A stretch of 64,000 nucleotides of DNA, taken from positions 372,001 through 436,000 of the forward strand of contig NZNV01000010.1 in assembly GCA_002695025.1 (NCBI GenBank), in the 5' to 3' direction. How positions within the stretch are numbered: position 1 is the stretch's first letter; every line of letters begins with the position of its first letter. The notes beneath the pieces were generated by a model, which was not told where the DNA came from, made no database searches, and was given only the letters and a program-made list of their open reading frames with translations. The translations under genes and the position numbers were made by a program. Positions 7,312-15,467 of the stretch are shown piece after piece. The DNA is from Owenweeksia sp. Lineage in GTDB: Bacteria; Bacteroidota; Bacteroidia; Flavobacteriales; Schleiferiaceae.

Positions 7312-8190
7312 TTAAGAGGGAAGCTTTTGGAAAGAAACTTTAGTGCGCCTGTTTGCCTTGGTTTTATAAACAGCATAAGCCCCGGCAAATAAGATACCTG
7401 CTACGGTAGCCATGGCTCCGGCAATACTGCCGTTGAGCCAGCTGGCCAGGGCGTAACCGCCAATGGAGACCAGCAGGCTGATGATGGCGGTATAGAGCAG
7501 CATCCTTCTCAGCCGCCCGGTAAGCAGGTAAGCCGTGGCAGGTGGAGCAATGAGCAAGGCTACCACCAGTATAGCGCCTACGGATTCAAAGGAGATCACA
7601 GTGGTGAGGGACACCAGGCTCATGAACACAAAATGCCAGATGAGAGTGGAAATACCCAGTGCCTTGGCATAATCCGGGTTAAAGGTGGTGATGAAGAAAC
7701 CTTTGTAGCCAATGCGGGTCACCAGCAGTACGATGAGCGCCATGATCCCGCTGATCCACAACGGACGCGGCCCAAGGATGGTGCCGGTATCGGTGACAAT
7801 AAGGTCCAGCGGCACGTAGGCAATCTCCCCGTAGAGCACACATTCCTGGTCCAGGTCTACCTGCCCGGTAAAGGCAGAGATGAGGATGACCCCGATGGCA
7901 AATAGCCAGGTAAAGGTTACGCCAATGGAAGCATCTTCCTGCAGGCGCGCCTTTTTATGCAGCAGCTCGATCAATACGGTGGTGATCACACCCACCGCAG
8001 CCGCCCCGATGAGCATGGGAATGTTGTTCCGCGAGCCCGAAATGAGAAAGGCAATGACGATACCCGGCAGCACGGAGTGCGAAATAGCATCACCCACCAT
8101 GGCCATCTTCCGGAGTATGAGAAAGGTGCCCAGCGTGCCACAGCTCAGGGCAATAAAAAAGGCGGTGAGTATGATGTAGAACGCGTCCAT
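7312..8190 (-). CDS. metal ABC transporter permease (ABC-3/TroD-like)
   Basis: 292 aa, all membrane, with about eight hydrophobic helices. 'GTLGTFLILRKMAMVGDAISHSVLPG' type sequence at the N-terminus and 'SVGAILVVALLIAPPATAYLLT' near 200 are hallmarks of the ABC-3 permease family for Mn, Zn or Fe. Start at the ATG 8190, whose A overlaps the upstream stop (TGATG), indicating translational coupling; a TTG three bases earlier is less likely. It is the last gene of the metal importer operon. Its 3' part is the source of, or sister to, the fragment at 3324-3710. Confidence 0.9.
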   Translation of the reverse strand: MDAFYIILTAFFIALSCGTLGTFLILRKMAMVGDAISHSVLPGIVIAFLISGSRNNIPMLIGAAAVGVITTVLIELLHKKARLQEDASIGVTFTWLFAIGVILISAFTGQVDLDQECVLYGEIAYVPLDLIVTDTGTILGPRPLWISGIMALIVLLVTRIGYKGFFITTFNPDYAKALGISTLIWHFVFMSLVSLTTVISFESVGAILVVALLIAPPATAYLLTGRLRRMLLYTAIISLLVSIGGYALASWLNGSIAGAMATVAGILFAGAYAVYKTKANRRTKVSFQKLPS

Positions 8191-9482
8191 CAATGTTTCG
8201 GATAAGGTATGGGGCTTTGGTGCGGGTCGGTTTCCGGATACCCCAGTTCGCGTAGCAGTTGCTCTTCGATCTCGGGGGTGATAATGTGCTCCATAGTCTC
8301 CGCATTGGGATGGATATGGTCTGCTTTAAGGCGCATGCGCTCGGTGAGGTACATCTCCCAGAGGCGGTGCAGGCGTACCACGCGTTTTGCTTCTTCGTAT
8401 CCCTTTTCGGAAAGGCGCCAGTTGCTGCCTTCCGGGATGAGGTAAAAATGCCTGCGTAAATGGCGGAGGGCCGTTTTATATTCTACCTCAGAAAAAGCCC
8501 GTTTCTCCAGGATCTCTCCTCGTGAAAAAGCCAGGGTTTCCGGGTTGTGTTCCCGTAGATGGTAGAAGCTCTTCAAAAGGTTTTCGGAAAGGATCTTCCT
8601 GCGGTTCTGCCGTTGTTGACGGATACGAGCTAGCACCCCCCTGCGGGGGGCGAGAAAAAGAGAGAACAATGCCAGGAAGGAGAGGCACATTACGATCCAG
8701 GGGCCTGTGGGCATGTTAGGCGCGGCAAAGGAAATGTAAGAACCTACCAGGCCGGAAAGACCACCTGCTATACCGGCCAATACCATCATCACCACCAGGC
8801 GTTCCGTCCAGGGACGGGCGGTAGCAGCGGGAGTTATCAGTAAAGCAGCCATCAACACTACTCCAACGGATTGAATACCAATGGCTATGGCTAACACAGT
8901 AATGGTGGATAAAATGAATTGTAGACGTTTTACCGGCAGGCCGGATGCCTCAGCAAAATCGGGATTAAAGCTCAGGAGCTTAAACTCCTTAAAGAACAGT
9001 ATCACGGTGATCAGCAGTATCAATGCTACAATGCCGTAGGCAATAAGGTCATTGCGTGTCATGGAAGCGGCCTTACCAAAAAGGAATTGGTCGAGGCCAG
9101 CTTGGTTGCCGGCCCCGGAATGTTGTATAGAGGTTAAAAGTAAAATACCTATTCCAAAGAAAACACTGAGGACCAGTCCAATGGCGGTGTCGGGTTTGAG
9201 CTTGGTGGCTTTGGAGAGATGTTCGATCAATAGCATGGCCAGCCAGCCGGAAAGCAGGGCGCCACCCATCAATACAAAAGGATTTTTGGTGTGGAAGAGC
9301 ATAAAGGCAATGGCAATACCGGGAAGTATGGAGTGGGCCACGGCATCACCCACCAGGGAACGTTTACGCAAAAAGGCAAAGGTGCCCACCGTAGACGCGC
9401 TCATCCCCAGGAAAATGGTCCCAAAGGTGACGGTGCGGACGTTAGGATCCTGAAAGCTCAGAAATTCAAGGAGCTTATCCAT
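8190..9482 (-). CDS. metal ABC transporter permease fused to a DtxR-like regulator domain
   Basis: 430 aa. Residues 1-280 are an ABC-3 permease ('VGDAVAHSILPGIAIAFML', 'SVGVVLMAALLITPAATARP'). Residues about 296-430 are a DtxR-type winged helix plus dimerisation domain: 'LHRLWEMYL' and 'AETMEHI' align with 'KHRLWECFL' and 'AEQLEHI' of the free-standing regulator at 11258-11914, keeping the metal ligands H372, E395, E398 and H399. The start at 9482 has an excellent ribosome site (AGGAGGGG) inside the upstream ATPase gene, which it overlaps by 8 bases; a longer frame to 9512 is unlikely. The cytoplasmic tail may sense metal and tune transport; DNA binding is possible but unproven. Confidence 0.9.
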   Translation of the reverse strand: MDKLLEFLSFQDPNVRTVTFGTIFLGMSASTVGTFAFLRKRSLVGDAVAHSILPGIAIAFMLFHTKNPFVLMGGALLSGWLAMLLIEHLSKATKLKPDTAIGLVLSVFFGIGILLLTSIQHSGAGNQAGLDQFLFGKAASMTRNDLIAYGIVALILLITVILFFKEFKLLSFNPDFAEASGLPVKRLQFILSTITVLAIAIGIQSVGVVLMAALLITPAATARPWTERLVVMMVLAGIAGGLSGLVGSYISFAAPNMPTGPWIVMCLSFLALFSLFLAPRRGVLARIRQQRQNRRKILSENLLKSFYHLREHNPETLAFSRGEILEKRAFSEVEYKTALRHLRRHFYLIPEGSNWRLSEKGYEEAKRVVRLHRLWEMYLTERMRLKADHIHPNAETMEHIITPEIEEQLLRELGYPETDPHQSPIPYPKH

Positions 9483-10290
9483 CACCTTGCCCCTCCTTTT
9501 CTTTAAAATCACTTTCGCGCAACGGAAAATCCTTTTTGGCGATCAGATCGCCAATACGGGAAAGGACGGTAAGACGGCCTCCGTAGGCTTCCTGCAGCAG
9601 ATTGGAGGTAAACACGTCATCCTTAGGTCCGGCTGCCACCAGCCGGGTGTTCAGGAGCACGATCCAATCGAAATATTCATAAGCGGTCTGCAGGTCATGG
9701 TGAACGATGATCACTGTTTTGCCTTCCTGCCTCATTTCGGTAAGCAGTTTGAGAATACTCTCTTCAGTGGCAGCATCCACGCCCACAAAGGGTTCGTCCA
9801 TCAGGTAGAGATCCGCTTGCTGCGCGAGGCTGCGGGCTATGAATACCCGTTGTTGTTGCCCCCCGGAAAGCTGGCTGATCTGCCTGCGGGCGTATTCCAG
9901 CATATTCACTTTTTCCAGCGATTGAGTGGCGATCTCATGGTCGCGGGCGGTTAGGCGTTTAAAGAGATTGTTCTTGCGGTAACGGCCCATTTGTACAACC
10001 TCCAGTACACTGGCGGGGAAATCCCAGTCTACGCTCTCGCGCTGTGGCACGTAGGATACCCGCTCACGCACGTCATCCAGTTTTTGGCCGAACATATTTA
10101 CGTAGCCGCTGTCCGGTTCCATAAGGCCCATAATGTTTTTGAGGAGGGTGGTTTTTCCCGAGCCGTTGGGACCTACAATCCCGATCAACTGTCCCTGCGG
10201 AAGCTGAAAGTCAATATCCCACAATACCGGCTTACGGTTGTAGCTGGCGGTGAGGTTATGTACTTCCAGCGCGGGTGTGTTTATTTCCAT
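9475..10290 (-). CDS. metal ABC transporter ATP-binding protein
   Basis: 271 aa. Walker A GPNGSGKTTLLK (about 40-51), Q-loop 'YVPQRESVDWDFP', signature LSGGQQQR and Walker B LYLMDEPFVGVD are all present, followed by the switch histidine in 'IIVHHDL'. 'SVDWDFP' after the Q-loop is typical of Mn/Zn importers of the TroB/MntB/ZnuC type. It powers the importer with the two permeases downstream and the lipoprotein upstream. It lies 50 bases after the binding-protein gene. Confidence 0.93.
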   Translation of the reverse strand: MEINTPALEVHNLTASYNRKPVLWDIDFQLPQGQLIGIVGPNGSGKTTLLKNIMGLMEPDSGYVNMFGQKLDDVRERVSYVPQRESVDWDFPASVLEVVQMGRYRKNNLFKRLTARDHEIATQSLEKVNMLEYARRQISQLSGGQQQRVFIARSLAQQADLYLMDEPFVGVDAATEESILKLLTEMRQEGKTVIIVHHDLQTAYEYFDWIVLLNTRLVAAGPKDDVFTSNLLQEAYGGRLTVLSRIGDLIAKKDFPLRESDFKEKEGQGDG

Positions 10291-10340
10291 CTTTTAACCT
10301 TCAACATTGAATCATATAACTTTCAACCTTTACAACCAGG

Positions 10341-11261
10341 CTACTTTAGTGCTTCAACGGTTGTATTTACGTTATGCCTCACCATTCCCACGTAAGTACC
10401 TTCTGGTGTTCCGGCTTCACCCATGGCGTCTGAGAATAATTCTCCTCCCAGTTTAATCGGGTGGCCTTTGCTTTTACATCCCTCAATTACAGCTTCTATG
10501 GAGCGTTTGGGAACCGAGCTCTCCACGAACAAGGCTTTGATCTTATGGTCACTGATAAAATTGACCAGCTCCGTAACGTCCTGCAGGCCGTATTCAGCGG
10601 TGGTAGAGATGCCCTGCAAGCCACGCACCTTTATTGCATACGCTCTCCCAAAATATTTAAAAGCATCGTGGGCAGTTACCATAACCCTTTGATCTTTAGA
10701 AATCTTGTTTATATGAGTAATACAGAAATTATGTAACTCCTCCAACTCGGAGCGGTAGTTTATTTCGTTTTGAATAATGTAATTGGCCCAGCCTGGGTAG
10801 AGCTTTTGCAACTCCCGGGAAATCCCACTCATGGCTTCTACCCAAATGGAAACATCAAACCAGATATGAGGGTCGTGGGCACCCGCAAAATCTGTGGAAT
10901 TGATCAATCTTTGTGGGCTCACCATGTCTCCGGCTGCAATAACCGCTTTTTGGTGTTTCAGTTTCTCAAAAATGGACCCCATTTTACCTTCCAGGTGCAG
11001 CCCGTTATACACTATAGCTTGGGCCTGACTCAACCTTTGGATATCCCCCTGTGTGGCTTTGTAGAGATGTGGGTCCACCCCGGGACCCATCAGTACTTCC
11101 ACTTCAGCACTATCGCCCATAAGGTGCTTAACCATATCGCCCAGCATGCCCGTAGTGCAAACAATCCTGGGTTTTGCCAAGGCATCCGTATTTTGTGGAG
11201 AACCCGTGTTCTGACAGGCCAGCATACTGAAACTGATGAGCAGGAGTAAGATCTTTCTCAT
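10341..11261 (-). CDS. metal ABC transporter substrate-binding lipoprotein (TroA/ZnuA family)
   Basis: 306 aa with a lipoprotein signal (MRKILLLLISFSMLAC, C16). Metal ligands typical of cluster A-I binding proteins are visible: 'GVDPHLYKATQ', 'HDPHIWFDVSIW', 'TAHDAFKYFGRAY' and 'LFSDAMGE', giving a TroA-like His/His/His/Asp set rather than the His/His/Glu/Asp set of PsaA-type Mn proteins. The long His-rich loop of many ZnuA proteins is absent. The metal could therefore be Mn, Zn or Fe; the DtxR-type regulator argues for Mn or Fe. Its start overlaps the regulator's stop (ATGA). Confidence 0.92.
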   Translation of the reverse strand: MRKILLLLISFSMLACQNTGSPQNTDALAKPRIVCTTGMLGDMVKHLMGDSAEVEVLMGPGVDPHLYKATQGDIQRLSQAQAIVYNGLHLEGKMGSIFEKLKHQKAVIAAGDMVSPQRLINSTDFAGAHDPHIWFDVSIWVEAMSGISRELQKLYPGWANYIIQNEINYRSELEELHNFCITHINKISKDQRVMVTAHDAFKYFGRAYAIKVRGLQGISTTAEYGLQDVTELVNFISDHKIKALFVESSVPKRSIEAVIEGCKSKGHPIKLGGELFSDAMGEAGTPEGTYVGMVRHNVNTTVEALK

Positions 11262-11914
11262 TGTACGAAGATGTTTTTACAGGCGATGGAACTTAACTGA
11301 AGCTTTTTCCCGTGTACAGCGATCATCATAGAATGATCAAAGTCCTCTATTTCGAGAATATGAATGTCGTCTCCCAATCCAATGCCTAGCTTAGCGATGT
11401 ATTTTAAAAATTCGGGTGAAGTGTCTTTTACACCCCGTACTTTTACGGTTTGCCCGGGCTTGCAATTATCCAGGCTCAGATCACTGCTGTGAGGAAAAAC
11501 CCCGTTCTTATCTGGTATAGGATCACCATGCGGGTCGTATTTGGGAAAGCCCAGGAATTCCTCCAGGCGGTCGGTGAGCTGCCGCGACTGTATATGCTCC
11601 AACTGCTCTGCGATATCATGTACTTCTTCCCACCCAAAATTGAGTTTATCCACCAGGAAACATTCCCAGAGGCGGTGCTTGCGAACCGTGGAAATGGCCA
11701 CTTTTTCGCCTTCTTCGGTAAGTTCAGCTCCCTGGTATTTCTTGTAATGGAGTACACCTTTTTCCCTTAGCCTTCGCAGCATTTCTGTTACCGTACTGGG
11801 TTTGGTTTCCAAGCTCTCTGAAATAGCATTGGTACTAACTCCTTTCTCCGCATCCTGGGAAAGAAAATAAATGGCTTTGAGATAATTTTCTTCGGTAAAG
11901 GTGTATCTGCTCAT
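11258..11914 (-). CDS. DtxR/MntR-family metal-dependent transcriptional repressor
   Basis: 218 aa, three domains: winged HTH (about 8-65, 'TKPSTVTEMLRRLREKGVL'), dimerisation/metal domain (H80 in KHRLWECFL; E103, E106, H107 in AEQLEHI), and a FeoA/SH3-like C-terminal domain (about 150-218). This is the SirR/IdeR-like architecture, longer than two-domain B. subtilis MntR. It leads and probably represses the operon that follows. A -7 box lies just upstream (11925-11932), and an inverted repeat fitting this family's operators sits in the divergent spacer. Confidence 0.92.
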   Translation of the reverse strand: MSRYTFTEENYLKAIYFLSQDAEKGVSTNAISESLETKPSTVTEMLRRLREKGVLHYKKYQGAELTEEGEKVAISTVRKHRLWECFLVDKLNFGWEEVHDIAEQLEHIQSRQLTDRLEEFLGFPKYDPHGDPIPDKNGVFPHSSDLSLDNCKPGQTVKVRGVKDTSPEFLKYIAKLGIGLGDDIHILEIEDFDHSMMIAVHGKKLQLSSIACKNIFVQ

Positions 11915-11924
11915 AATTATACGG

Positions 11925-11953
11925 CAAAGCTAATAATGTTTTTGGAAAACAAG
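11925..11953 (-). promoter_or_regulatory. promoter of the DtxR-metal importer operon
   Basis: On the minus strand TAGCTTTG (11932-11925) is an exact -7 consensus; CTTG (11953-11950) stands 17 bases away in the -33 place. The predicted start site leaves a leader of only a few bases before the ATG at 11914. The operator at 11963-11978 lies just upstream on this strand, so it could affect both directions. Confidence 0.55.
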
Positions 11954-11978
11954 AAATATAAATTTAGGTTTGCCTAAA
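11941..11978 (+). promoter_or_regulatory. promoter with overlapping DtxR/MntR-type operator
   Basis: -33 TTTG at 11941-11944, 20-base spacer, -7 TAGGTTTG at 11965-11972. The inverted repeat TTTAGG-TTTG-CCTAAA (11963-11978) fits the SirR/MntR-type box TTTAGGTTnGCCTAAA as I recall it, and covers the whole -7 element. A bound regulator would block polymerase. The start codon follows 9 bases later, so a TTG inside the operator (11970) is not the real start. Confidence 0.75.
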
Positions 11979-11987
11979 AATTTACTA

Positions 11988-12767
11988 ATGAAGAAAGTGC
12001 TATTTATTGCAGGTCTCTTGTTCTGGGTTGGTCTGATAAAAGGGCAGATCATTACTGACCGGCCAGATCAAACCGAAGCTTCTTCTACGGTAGCTCCCGG
12101 TACCTTACAGATAGAGTCTGGCTTTACCTTTCAGACGGAGGATATTTTCCTTTCTATGGGAAATGGTTTAGTGGCCAATAAACAGGAAACCCAGGCCCTG
12201 CCTAATACCCTCATACGTTTGGGGGTGATCAATCGACTGGAGCTGAGGGTGGTTACCCAACCCGAGTTGCAACGTACCTTATCAGATGGTGAGGTGGTAG
12301 AACGGAATTTCGGGATTGCGGATCTTCAGCTAGGTTTTAAGGTTAATATACTTGAGGACAGAGAGGGGCGCCCGGAAGTAGGCTTTCTTTCACACCTCAT
12401 CCTGCCAACCGGTACCAACGGTATTGGTATTCCGGCCAATACCTATGGGGTGGTGAACCGTCTGCTGGTTACTCACGCACTTAATGAACGGATGAATCTG
12501 GCTTATAACCTGGGCTACGATTACATCAGCAGCTCAGAGCGTTACGCTTTTGTATCCCTTTCCTGGGCCACTGCACTTACAGAAAAAGTGGGGGTGTATA
12601 TTGAGCCCTATGTATCATTGGATGAATGGGAATGGGAGGTAAATGCCGATGCGGGGTTTACCTACCTGGTAAATGATGATTTTCAGCTGGACTATTCATT
12701 TGGAACCGGGCTAACCCAAGGAATGAATTATCATTCTCTTGGAGCCAGTATCCGGATTCCTAAGTAG
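11988..12767 (+). CDS. predicted outer-membrane transporter (phenol-degradation MetA-pathway family)
   Basis: 259 aa from the ATG at 11988. Signal peptide MKKVLFIAGLLFWVGLIKGQ, then 'ITDRPDQTEASSTVAPGTLQIESGF', the start of many Bacteroidota proteins annotated 'transporter' (PF13557-like beta barrels). The rest alternates polar and hydrophobic residues as outer-membrane strands do, ending with an aromatic-poor SIRIPK. The SirR-type operator on its promoter places it under metal control beside the importer operon; a role in metal passage across the outer membrane is inference. Confidence 0.75.
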   Translation: MKKVLFIAGLLFWVGLIKGQIITDRPDQTEASSTVAPGTLQIESGFTFQTEDIFLSMGNGLVANKQETQALPNTLIRLGVINRLELRVVTQPELQRTLSDGEVVERNFGIADLQLGFKVNILEDREGRPEVGFLSHLILPTGTNGIGIPANTYGVVNRLLVTHALNERMNLAYNLGYDYISSSERYAFVSLSWATALTEKVGVYIEPYVSLDEWEWEVNADAGFTYLVNDDFQLDYSFGTGLTQGMNYHSLGASIRIPK

Positions 12768-12964
12768 GATAGGCATTCTTCTCTTTTAAGGTTTGGAAAA
12801 GGTTAAAGAGCAAAAGAGCTGCATGTTAGGGGTGTTCAAAAGCCAATTTTTGGAAAAGGCTACCGGGAAAACGGTGTTAAAACACTGAAGCTTAAAGGGT
12901 TTGTAAAGAACAAAAATGTACAGGAATGGTTAATTACTCAGTATTAACCATAAACACATCTATC

Positions 12965-13129
12965 ATGCTTCGTTTAATTTTAATTTTTCTGGTAATTGCG
13001 TTGATCGCAGCCCTGTTTGGATTTGGTGGTCTTGCGGCTGGTGCTGCAGGTATTGCAAAGATCATTTTTTACATATTCCTGGTTCTCCTGGTCATATCCC
13101 TGTTGTTCAGGTTAATAGGTGGTAGGTAA
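12965..13129 (+). CDS. DUF1328 small membrane protein (YtjA-like)
   Basis: 54 aa from the ATG at 12965; the frame is open to 12926 but the extra residues are not hydrophobic and the core begins [20 protein letters not shown]. Two hydrophobic helices separated by '[12 protein letters not shown]', ending 'LFRLIGGR', are diagnostic of DUF1328. Function is unknown; the family is often stress-linked. Followed by a terminator at 13156. Confidence 0.85.
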   Translation: MLRLILIFLVIALIAALFGFGGLAAGAAGIAKIIFYIFLVLLVISLLFRLIGGR

Positions 13130-13155
13130 GATAAGAACCGATAATCACCAACAAC

Positions 13156-13186
13156 AAAACCCCTGTATTTTGTACAGGGGTTTTTT
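13156..13186. terminator. bidirectional rho-independent terminator
   Basis: AAAACCCCTGTA (13156-13167) pairs perfectly with TACAGGGGTTTT (13173-13184), 5-base loop, T tract on the right and A tract on the left. It sits between the convergent DUF1328 and 100-aa genes and can serve both. Confidence 0.9.
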
Positions 13187-13204
13187 ATTTGAGGCCAAAT
13201 ACAA

Positions 13205-13507
13205 TCAGTGTATCCGCATCTTCTGAACCATTTCCGTAGTTCTGGGATCACTGTAAGCACCATAAGCATCCACCATGGTGCCCTTGCGGCCGTCATTAGT
13301 ACTGATAGCGTATAATATGGACATGTCGTCCGGGTTGGTCATACCCTCAAAACGATGGAATTCATCAATGTGGAATTCGGCAGGTTTGTAGCGCAGATCC
13401 TCGCTTTTACATTCAATAGAGTCACTCAACAAGTTAAAATCCAGGGTGTAACCTCTTTTGGTGAGTTCATCAATTCCCTGGCTCAGGGTTTCATACGTAT
13501 TATCCAT
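13205..13507 (-). CDS. small conserved cytoplasmic protein of unknown function
   Basis: 100 aa, no signal or membrane segment. It begins 'MDNTYETLSQGIDELTKRGY' and has the core 'FHIDEFHRFEGMTNPDDMSI' and 'YAISTNDGRKGTMVDAYGAY'. This is a widely conserved Bacteroidota protein that databases often label 'phosphoribosylpyrophosphate synthetase', although it is far too short for that enzyme and lacks its PRPP-binding motif. I treat the function as unknown. Confidence 0.75.
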   Translation of the reverse strand: MDNTYETLSQGIDELTKRGYTLDFNLLSDSIECKSEDLRYKPAEFHIDEFHRFEGMTNPDDMSILYAISTNDGRKGTMVDAYGAYSDPRTTEMVQKMRIH

Positions 13508-13563
13508 GGCTTTTCCGTTTTCACATATAACCTGCCCGGAGCGGTATAGTTTTCAGGAAACAG

Positions 13564-14325
13564 TCACGACTTTTTATAGGACTTCAGGTGCATGGTTTGG
13601 CCATCAAAAACACCATAGGTATAGTATTGGATCCAATCACCCAGATTAATATAGCGGGAATTTTTGTTTAAGTCCAGGTCAATGGGCAAATGACGGTGGC
13701 CAAACACGAAATAATCAAAATGTTCTTTCTTGAGGATTTCTTTGGCGAAAATGGCCAGCCATTCCTGGTCTTCCCCCAGGAATTTGGCGTCAGAATCTCC
13801 GGTTTTGGCACGGCTGCTACGGCTGAAATAATCTGCAAGGCCAATCCCGAAATTGGGGTGTAAACGGGCAAAGGACCATTGCAGGAATTTATTGGAAAAC
13901 ACTTTTTTGATGAATTTATAGCCGTGATCTCCGGGTCCCAGTCCGTCACCATGGCCGATAAAGAATTTGGTAGCATTCCAGGTTCGTGAGATTGGTTTAC
14001 GGTACAATTGCACACCGGTCTCCTTGGGTAAGTAGTCAAATATCCACATATCATGGTTGCCGGTGAACATGTGAATAGGAATGCCACTGTCCGTGATCTC
14101 GGCTATCTTGCCCAGCACACGGACAAAGCCGCGTGGAACGGCCTTTTTGTATTCAAACCAGAAGTCAAAAAGGTCGCCTACTATAAAGATTTCCGCTGCG
14201 TCATGCCGTGCTTCTTCCAGCCACTTCACGAAGAGTTTTTCCCGCTCCAGGCTTTTCTCATAATTGGGAACGCCCAGGTGAAGGTCAGAAGCAAAATAGA
14301 TCTTTTTACCGGCTGGCAGTTGCAT
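13564..14325 (-). CDS. lpxH: UDP-2,3-diacylglucosamine diphosphatase (LpxH-type)
   Basis: 253 aa calcineurin-like metallophosphoesterase. All metal motifs are in order: SDLHLG (about 14-19), GDLFDFW (about 49-55), GNHD (about 90-93), GHGDG (about 123-127) and the final FGHRHLP (about 205-211). The 'FDFWFEY' stretch is the LpxH signature. It hydrolyses UDP-2,3-diacylglucosamine to lipid X at the inner membrane face in lipid A synthesis. It stands alone, ending about 55 bases before the 100-aa gene on the same strand, and may be co-transcribed with it. Confidence 0.9.
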   Translation of the reverse strand: MQLPAGKKIYFASDLHLGVPNYEKSLEREKLFVKWLEEARHDAAEIFIVGDLFDFWFEYKKAVPRGFVRVLGKIAEITDSGIPIHMFTGNHDMWIFDYLPKETGVQLYRKPISRTWNATKFFIGHGDGLGPGDHGYKFIKKVFSNKFLQWSFARLHPNFGIGLADYFSRSSRAKTGDSDAKFLGEDQEWLAIFAKEILKKEHFDYFVFGHRHLPIDLDLNKNSRYINLGDWIQYYTYGVFDGQTMHLKSYKKS

Positions 14326-14382
14326 GGCCGCTAAGATAGTCCATGCCTTTAAAAGATGAATAAAGCAAACAAAGCCCTTTTA

Positions 14383-14675
14383 TCAGGGTAAATAACCCAG
14401 ACCTACCTTTATGCCGGTATTAAGAACAGTAGCCTTGATACATATCATTATACTGGTGTAAACCTGAAAGCTAACAGCCCATAGTTTGAACCCGGATCCT
14501 AACTCCGCAGGAACACCGATCAATTCAAAATTTTTGTGAGTAGGTTTCTCATAACCAGGATATAAAGTAATGAGCTGGTCAAACTCCCGGTATTTTACAT
14601 AGGACAATCCTCCTTTGGCGTACCGGAAACGGTAAGGTTCATTTTTCAGATAGCCATAATCCAGTGATAATGGCT
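14383..14675 (-). pseudogene. partial tandem copy of the C-terminal half of the next gene
   Basis: The minus-strand frame from 14675 to the stop at 14383 is open for about 97 codons and parallels the last 100 residues of the gene at 14685-15236: 'LDYGYL...YAKGGLSY' against 'LDYG...YGYL...YAKAGISY', and both end GLGYLP. A block of four residues is missing. There is no start codon other than a TTG at 14607, and the copy begins only a few bases after the parent's stop. The two copies have diverged well beyond the DNA similarity of a recent event. Confidence 0.7.
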
Positions 14676-14684
14676 AAAAATTAG

Positions 14685-15236
14685 TTAGGGAAGATAGCCC
14701 AGGCCTATTTTTATTCCCACGGAAGGGAGGGTTCCTTCATTAAAGAAAAGAACAGAGGCATAGGCCTGAAGGGTAACATAATGAAATTTGGCTCCGGCCC
14801 CAACTTCTACAGGCAGTCCAATGCCGCTCTTGGTTTTATATTGGTAATCGGGAACTGGAACTCCAAAGAAACCCGAATCATAAACCGTATCGGCAGCAAA
14901 ATAGTAGTTGGTGTATGAAATTCCCGCCTTTGCGTAAAGAAGGCCATATTTTTTCTGATGAAGATACCCGTACCAAATAGAACCATAATCCAATTGAGGC
15001 TCGCCCTGCGGACCGAATATATCAATAAGAGGGCGATTGACGGACTCAAAACTAAACCCCAGGAGGTGGCTTCGAATAGCCATATTTATACCTACGCCTA
15101 AATGCTCATCCCTTCCTGAAAATTCAGACACTCCAGAACTGGCATCGGCCCATATTAGCATTCTGGATGAGTTCTTTTCCTGCGCCCTGGTGGCGAGGGA
15201 ACTCAAAACCATGAATACCAAAAGAAACTTTTTCAT
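14685..15236 (-). CDS. exported, probably outer-membrane protein of unknown function
   Basis: 183 aa from the ATG at 15236 (signal peptide MKKFLLVFMVLSSLATRAQ); the frame is open to 15254. The mature part is rich in Gly, Tyr and alternating strands ('GVGINMAIRSHLLGFSFE', 'YGLLYAKAGISYTNYYF', 'GVGAKFHYVTLQAYASV'), suggesting a small beta barrel. I do not recognise a named family. The C-terminal half is partly duplicated just downstream. Confidence 0.65.
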   Translation of the reverse strand: MKKFLLVFMVLSSLATRAQEKNSSRMLIWADASSGVSEFSGRDEHLGVGINMAIRSHLLGFSFESVNRPLIDIFGPQGEPQLDYGSIWYGYLHQKKYGLLYAKAGISYTNYYFAADTVYDSGFFGVPVPDYQYKTKSGIGLPVEVGAGAKFHYVTLQAYASVLFFNEGTLPSVGIKIGLGYLP

Positions 15237-15414
15237 AGCTTTAATTTTATCCAAAGCTCCTCAAAGGTTCGCGAGAGATAAAATCATCTTTTGCCATGGA
15301 AAAAGCCGATTTGGTAAAAAGCCAGATCAATCACCTTCTTTAAGCCTATCGTACAGGTTCTGTTGCATTAATTCATGGGTGAGGGTGATCAGGCATTTGA
15401 GAAACGCGTTTTCC

Positions 15415-15440
15415 CATAAAAAATCCCGCCTGAGCGGGAT
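15415..15440 (-). terminator. rho-independent terminator of the superoxide dismutase gene
   Basis: ATCCCGC (15423-15429), loop CTGA, GCGGGAT (15434-15440), with the A run at 15417-15423 acting as the U tract on the minus strand. It lies about 28 bases past the sod stop codon. Confidence 0.85.
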
Positions 15441-15467
15441 CTTTTATCACGTATTTTATACAAAGCC

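Noticed and set aside
11970-11987. TTG start giving six extra residues on the outer-membrane transporter
   Set aside because: It lies inside the operator and predicted -7 box, before the expected transcription start, and would spoil the signal peptide start.
13205-13507. Label 'phosphoribosylpyrophosphate synthetase' for the 100-aa protein
   Set aside because: The protein is a third of the enzyme's length and has no PRPP-binding motif; the label is an old database carry-over as far as I know.
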